Assembly (NCBI GenBank): GCA_031261385.1
Contig: JAISJS010000296.1
Coordinates: 1-7,956 of the forward strand
DNA: 7,956 bases
Direction of reading: 5' to 3'
Source of the DNA: Treponema sp.
Lineage (GTDB): Bacteria > Spirochaetota > Spirochaetia > Treponematales > Breznakiellaceae
Shown: one piece after another, positions 6,154 to 7,956 of the stretch
Numbering within the stretch: the stretch's first letter is position 1
Layout of the letters: the number at the start of each line of letters is the position of its first letter
Made by a program: the position numbers and the translations under genes
The notes under the pieces: generated by a model
What the model was told of the DNA's origin: nothing
What the model saw: only the letters and a program-made list of their open reading frames with translations
Database searches by the model: none

Positions 6154-7131
6154 GTGAAGCAAAAAACAACAATTTTCTGCCTGTTTGTCATTTTTGGAAC
6201 CGTTCTTGCCCCGCTTCTTCATGCCGCAAGTGAGGAGGGGAAGGTTTCGTTCAGCATCCGTTATTTTGACAAGCGTATCTATTTTGCCGAGACCGACCCC
6301 ATCTACGTGCAGGTGACCATCGCCAACAACAGCCCCCTAACCTATCGTTTTAAGCTGGCCGATGAGCGGGCCTTTTCCATCGATTTTGACATACGGTCGG
6401 TGAGCAACCGGCCTCTGGAGCCCGCCGACGCCCTGATCCGCAAACGTTCGTCAAACCAGCAGGTCTTTTTCCGGGAGATATCCGTGGAAAGCGGCGAATC
6501 GTTCTCCTTTGTGGAAGATCTGCGGAACTTCGTGAACCTCAAGCAGGCCGGTTCATTCACCGTGCAGGCCCGCGCATACCCGGAACTGTACCGTACTGCC
6601 CCTTCAGACGGCGCTCCCGTTCTTGAATCCAACCGGCTCAGCCTCAACTTAAAGCCGCCGGCAATAAAGGGCCCCGGCGGAATCCCCCTGGCAATGGATG
6701 TGGAAACCAACGCGATCCTTGTCCGTGAAAAACTCAGCCCCGATCAGGTCGTGGAATACCTCATCACCGCCCGGCAGAAATCCCAATGGGAAAAATTTTT
6801 TCTGTACCTTGACCTTGAGTCGATGATTGCACGGGACGCGGTACGGGCCCGCAGATGGATTAGCGAGGGCGAAGAAGGCCGCCGGAAGATGCTGGAACAG
6901 TACCGCCTGGAACTTCAGAGCACGGTGACTGACGGCGACATTGCCACTATCCCTGCGGAATTTACCGTTGAAAAAACCGAATACTACAATCTGGAAGGGA
7001 CCGTTACGGTACTGGAAAAATTCAGAACAGGGAATTATACTGAGCGGAAGCGGTATACGTATTTTTTACGCCGGAAGGATGATGTCTGGATGGTAGTAAA
7101 TTATTCTGTGGCGAATCTGGGGACCGAATGA
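6154..7131 (+). CDS. secreted protein of unknown function, beta-rich N-terminal half and NTF2-like C-terminal half
   Basis: I do not recognise this 325-residue protein by family. The start at GTG 6154 has GGAG 6 bases upstream and gives a clear Sec signal peptide: a Lys-containing N-region (MKQK), a hydrophobic core at about 5-20, and likely cleavage near LLHAA (21-25). There is no lipobox, so the mature protein should be periplasmic or exported rather than a lipoprotein. Residues about 30-168 alternate short hydrophobic and polar strands (VSFSIRYF, IYVQVTIANNS, GSFTVQARAYP) in a pattern like Ig-like or BsuPI-type beta-sandwich domains. A Pro/Gly-rich linker follows (168-180). The final 135 residues show two or three helices and then strands ending in KDDVWMVVNYSV, typical of NTF2-like or Lumazine-binding-like folds. 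These fold calls are inferences from pattern. Its stop overlaps the start of the receiver/PilZ gene by 4 bp (ATGA), pointing to translational coupling and a shared process. Confidence 0.85.
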   Translation: MKQKTTIFCLFVIFGTVLAPLLHAASEEGKVSFSIRYFDKRIYFAETDPIYVQVTIANNSPLTYRFKLADERAFSIDFDIRSVSNRPLEPADALIRKRSSNQQVFFREISVESGESFSFVEDLRNFVNLKQAGSFTVQARAYPELYRTAPSDGAPVLESNRLSLNLKPPAIKGPGGIPLAMDVETNAILVREKLSPDQVVEYLITARQKSQWEKFFLYLDLESMIARDAVRARRWISEGEEGRRKMLEQYRLELQSTVTDGDIATIPAEFTVEKTEYYNLEGTVTVLEKFRTGNYTERKRYTYFLRRKDDVWMVVNYSVANLGTE

Positions 7132-7880
7132 AATTACTTTTGGTACTTGGCTCTGACGACTCAAGCGAACTCATCACCCTGTATATCAAACCCCTGGGAT
7201 TTGAACTTATCCGCTACCGCCATGTGCTTAAAGCCATGGATAATATCGATGAAGTTGACCCGATAGCAATCATTATCAGCGCCAGAGATTTTCCCCGGCA
7301 CTGGAAGATACTGGTACAGTTTGTCAGAAGCCAGCGGCCCAAGGAGATCTGCCCCATCATCCTCCTCAAGGGCGACGGTTTTCCCCTGGAGGAAACGTCC
7401 AAGGCCTTTTTCCTCGGGGTAAGCGGAGTTGTCAGCGAATCCCTGGAAGATCCTGCGGAGATTGACCGCCTCCAAAGCATCCTTGGCCGTTTTATTCCGG
7501 TGGATGAAAAACGCAAAGCCCGCCGTTTCCACGCCGCCTCCTGGAACCACCTTGGTTTCCTGATTTCAAATCCCGCCGACAAAAAAATTATCCCCGGCGT
7601 TGTCAAAACCATTTCCTCCTCGGGCATTTCGTTTTCCCCTGCCAACTCCGCGATGATGAAAGACATTACCCTGGATATGGAACTCCGTGAATGCAGCCTC
7701 CGTCTTGGCGACACCATCCTTGCCCCGGTCTGCCGCCTGGTCCGTACCGGACGCACCGTTTCCCTGGAATTTATTTCCTTCCCCGGCAGCGAAGAAAAGA
7801 CCCTTAATAAATATATTGAGAACCTTCCCCTTCAGGAATTAAAAAACAAACAGCAGATGGAAAGAGAGAAAATTATTTAA
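7128..7880 (+). CDS. degenerate receiver domain fused to PilZ domain
   Basis: A 250-residue cytoplasmic protein. Residues 1-120 follow a response-regulator receiver pattern: hydrophobic strand LLLVLG, acidic Asp10/Asp11, strand IAIIIS, and strand PIILL. The phospho-acceptor position is Ser51 (IIISARDFP) rather than Asp, and the conserved Lys near GVSGVVSES is absent, so phosphorylation in the normal way is unlikely. Residues about 126-235 resemble PilZ, the cyclic-di-GMP binding domain. The RxxxR motif is present (Arg129-Arg133), but the (D/N)xSxxG motif reads TISSSG (161-166), with Thr in place of Asp/Asn. Cyclic-di-GMP binding is therefore plausible but not assured. The C-terminal tail (236-250) is charged and probably helical. 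GGGGA lies 4 bases before the ATG, and the 4-bp overlap indicates co-translation with the upstream secreted-protein gene. Its 3' end overlaps the convergent gene by 8 bp. PilZ is a moderately sure call; the degenerate receiver is less sure. Confidence 0.85.
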   Translation: MKLLLVLGSDDSSELITLYIKPLGFELIRYRHVLKAMDNIDEVDPIAIIISARDFPRHWKILVQFVRSQRPKEICPIILLKGDGFPLEETSKAFFLGVSGVVSESLEDPAEIDRLQSILGRFIPVDEKRKARRFHAASWNHLGFLISNPADKKIIPGVVKTISSSGISFSPANSAMMKDITLDMELRECSLRLGDTILAPVCRLVRTGRTVSLEFISFPGSEEKTLNKYIENLPLQELKNKQQMEREKII

Positions 7881-7956
7881 CGGCGTTTCCGAACGCCCTT
7901 CTGAAATTCCCCTCGATAATAGTTTCCAGCTCATCGGCGCTGACGCTTTCCCCTGC
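7873..7956 (-). CDS. C-terminal end of a gene entering from the right edge, possibly a TatD-type hydrolase
   Basis: The minus strand is open from the window edge to a TAA at 7875-7873, giving 27 residues that end in GNFRRAFGNAVK. The peptide has an amphipathic helix (SADELETIIEGNFRRAFG) and codon use like its neighbours, so it looks like a real protein end and not a chance frame. The pattern of helix, then N-x-R-R-x-F-G close to the C-terminus, resembles the tail of TatD-family metal-dependent hydrolases, but so short a piece cannot settle the family. The gene overlaps the convergent PilZ gene by 8 bp. Confidence 0.6.
   Translation of the reverse strand, partial: AGESVSADELETIIEGNFRRAFGNAVK
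7882..7897. terminator. candidate bidirectional hairpin between convergent genes
   Basis: GGCGTT (7882-7887) and AACGCC (7892-7897) form a perfect six-pair stem with a TCCG loop, which belongs to the UNCG tetraloop class when read on the plus strand. It starts two bases after the TAA of the PilZ gene and lies in the final codons of the convergent minus-strand gene. The T run is poor on both sides (CCTTCTGAAATT on plus, TTAAATAATTTT on minus), so it is either a weak terminator or a 3'-end stabilising stem. Confidence 0.35.

Noticed and set aside
7161..7756. Minus-strand frames of 129 and 180 codons opposite the receiver/PilZ gene
   Set aside because: No motifs, mutually overlapping frames, and the plus strand carries a coherent two-domain protein with an operon-style start.

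Overview
This window is a compact chromosomal stretch of a bacterium with roughly balanced base composition. Gene style suggests a spirochaete, possibly a Treponema of the termite-gut type: weak Shine-Dalgarno sequences, non-ATG starts, very tight spacing, and an unusual exported protein paired with a receiver-like/PilZ protein. That placement is inference from style only; no 16S or other diagnostic marker is present. Seven protein genes are supported, plus the last 28 codons of an eighth. I see no mobile element, CRISPR array, tRNA or rRNA.

Left part (1-1806, all minus strand): a HAD-family phosphatase-like gene is followed by a PlsC-type 1-acylglycerol-3-phosphate acyltransferase, whose probable TTG start lies inside the end of the HAD gene. 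After a 46-bp gap comes the start of a gene that fuses an HMA metal-binding domain (GMTCVNC) to a TauE/SafE/DsbD_2-like membrane domain (HCVAMCGG). That last gene runs off the left edge.

Middle (1821-6067): a plus-strand CPBP-family intramembrane protease gene starts head-to-head with the HAD gene, only 29 bp away. It ends tail-to-tail on mfd, and the two stop codons overlap. mfd (minus strand, 1160 aa) encodes a complete transcription-repair coupling factor and fills nearly half the window.

Right part (6068-7956): the 86 bp between mfd and the next plus-strand gene hold a good candidate mfd promoter, a palindromic ACTATAGT that reads as a -10 element on both strands, and a bulged hairpin. 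Two plus-strand genes follow with a 4-bp ATGA overlap. The first encodes a secreted protein with a beta-rich N-terminal half and a probable NTF2-like C-terminal half. The second encodes a degenerate receiver domain joined to a PilZ domain. The window ends with the C-terminus of a minus-strand gene that overlaps the PilZ gene by 8 bp, with a hairpin at the junction.

The content is mainly housekeeping: DNA repair, phospholipid synthesis and metal or membrane biology. The least explained part is the coupled secreted-protein/pseudo-receiver-PilZ pair. I found no convincing evidence for a wholly new system.
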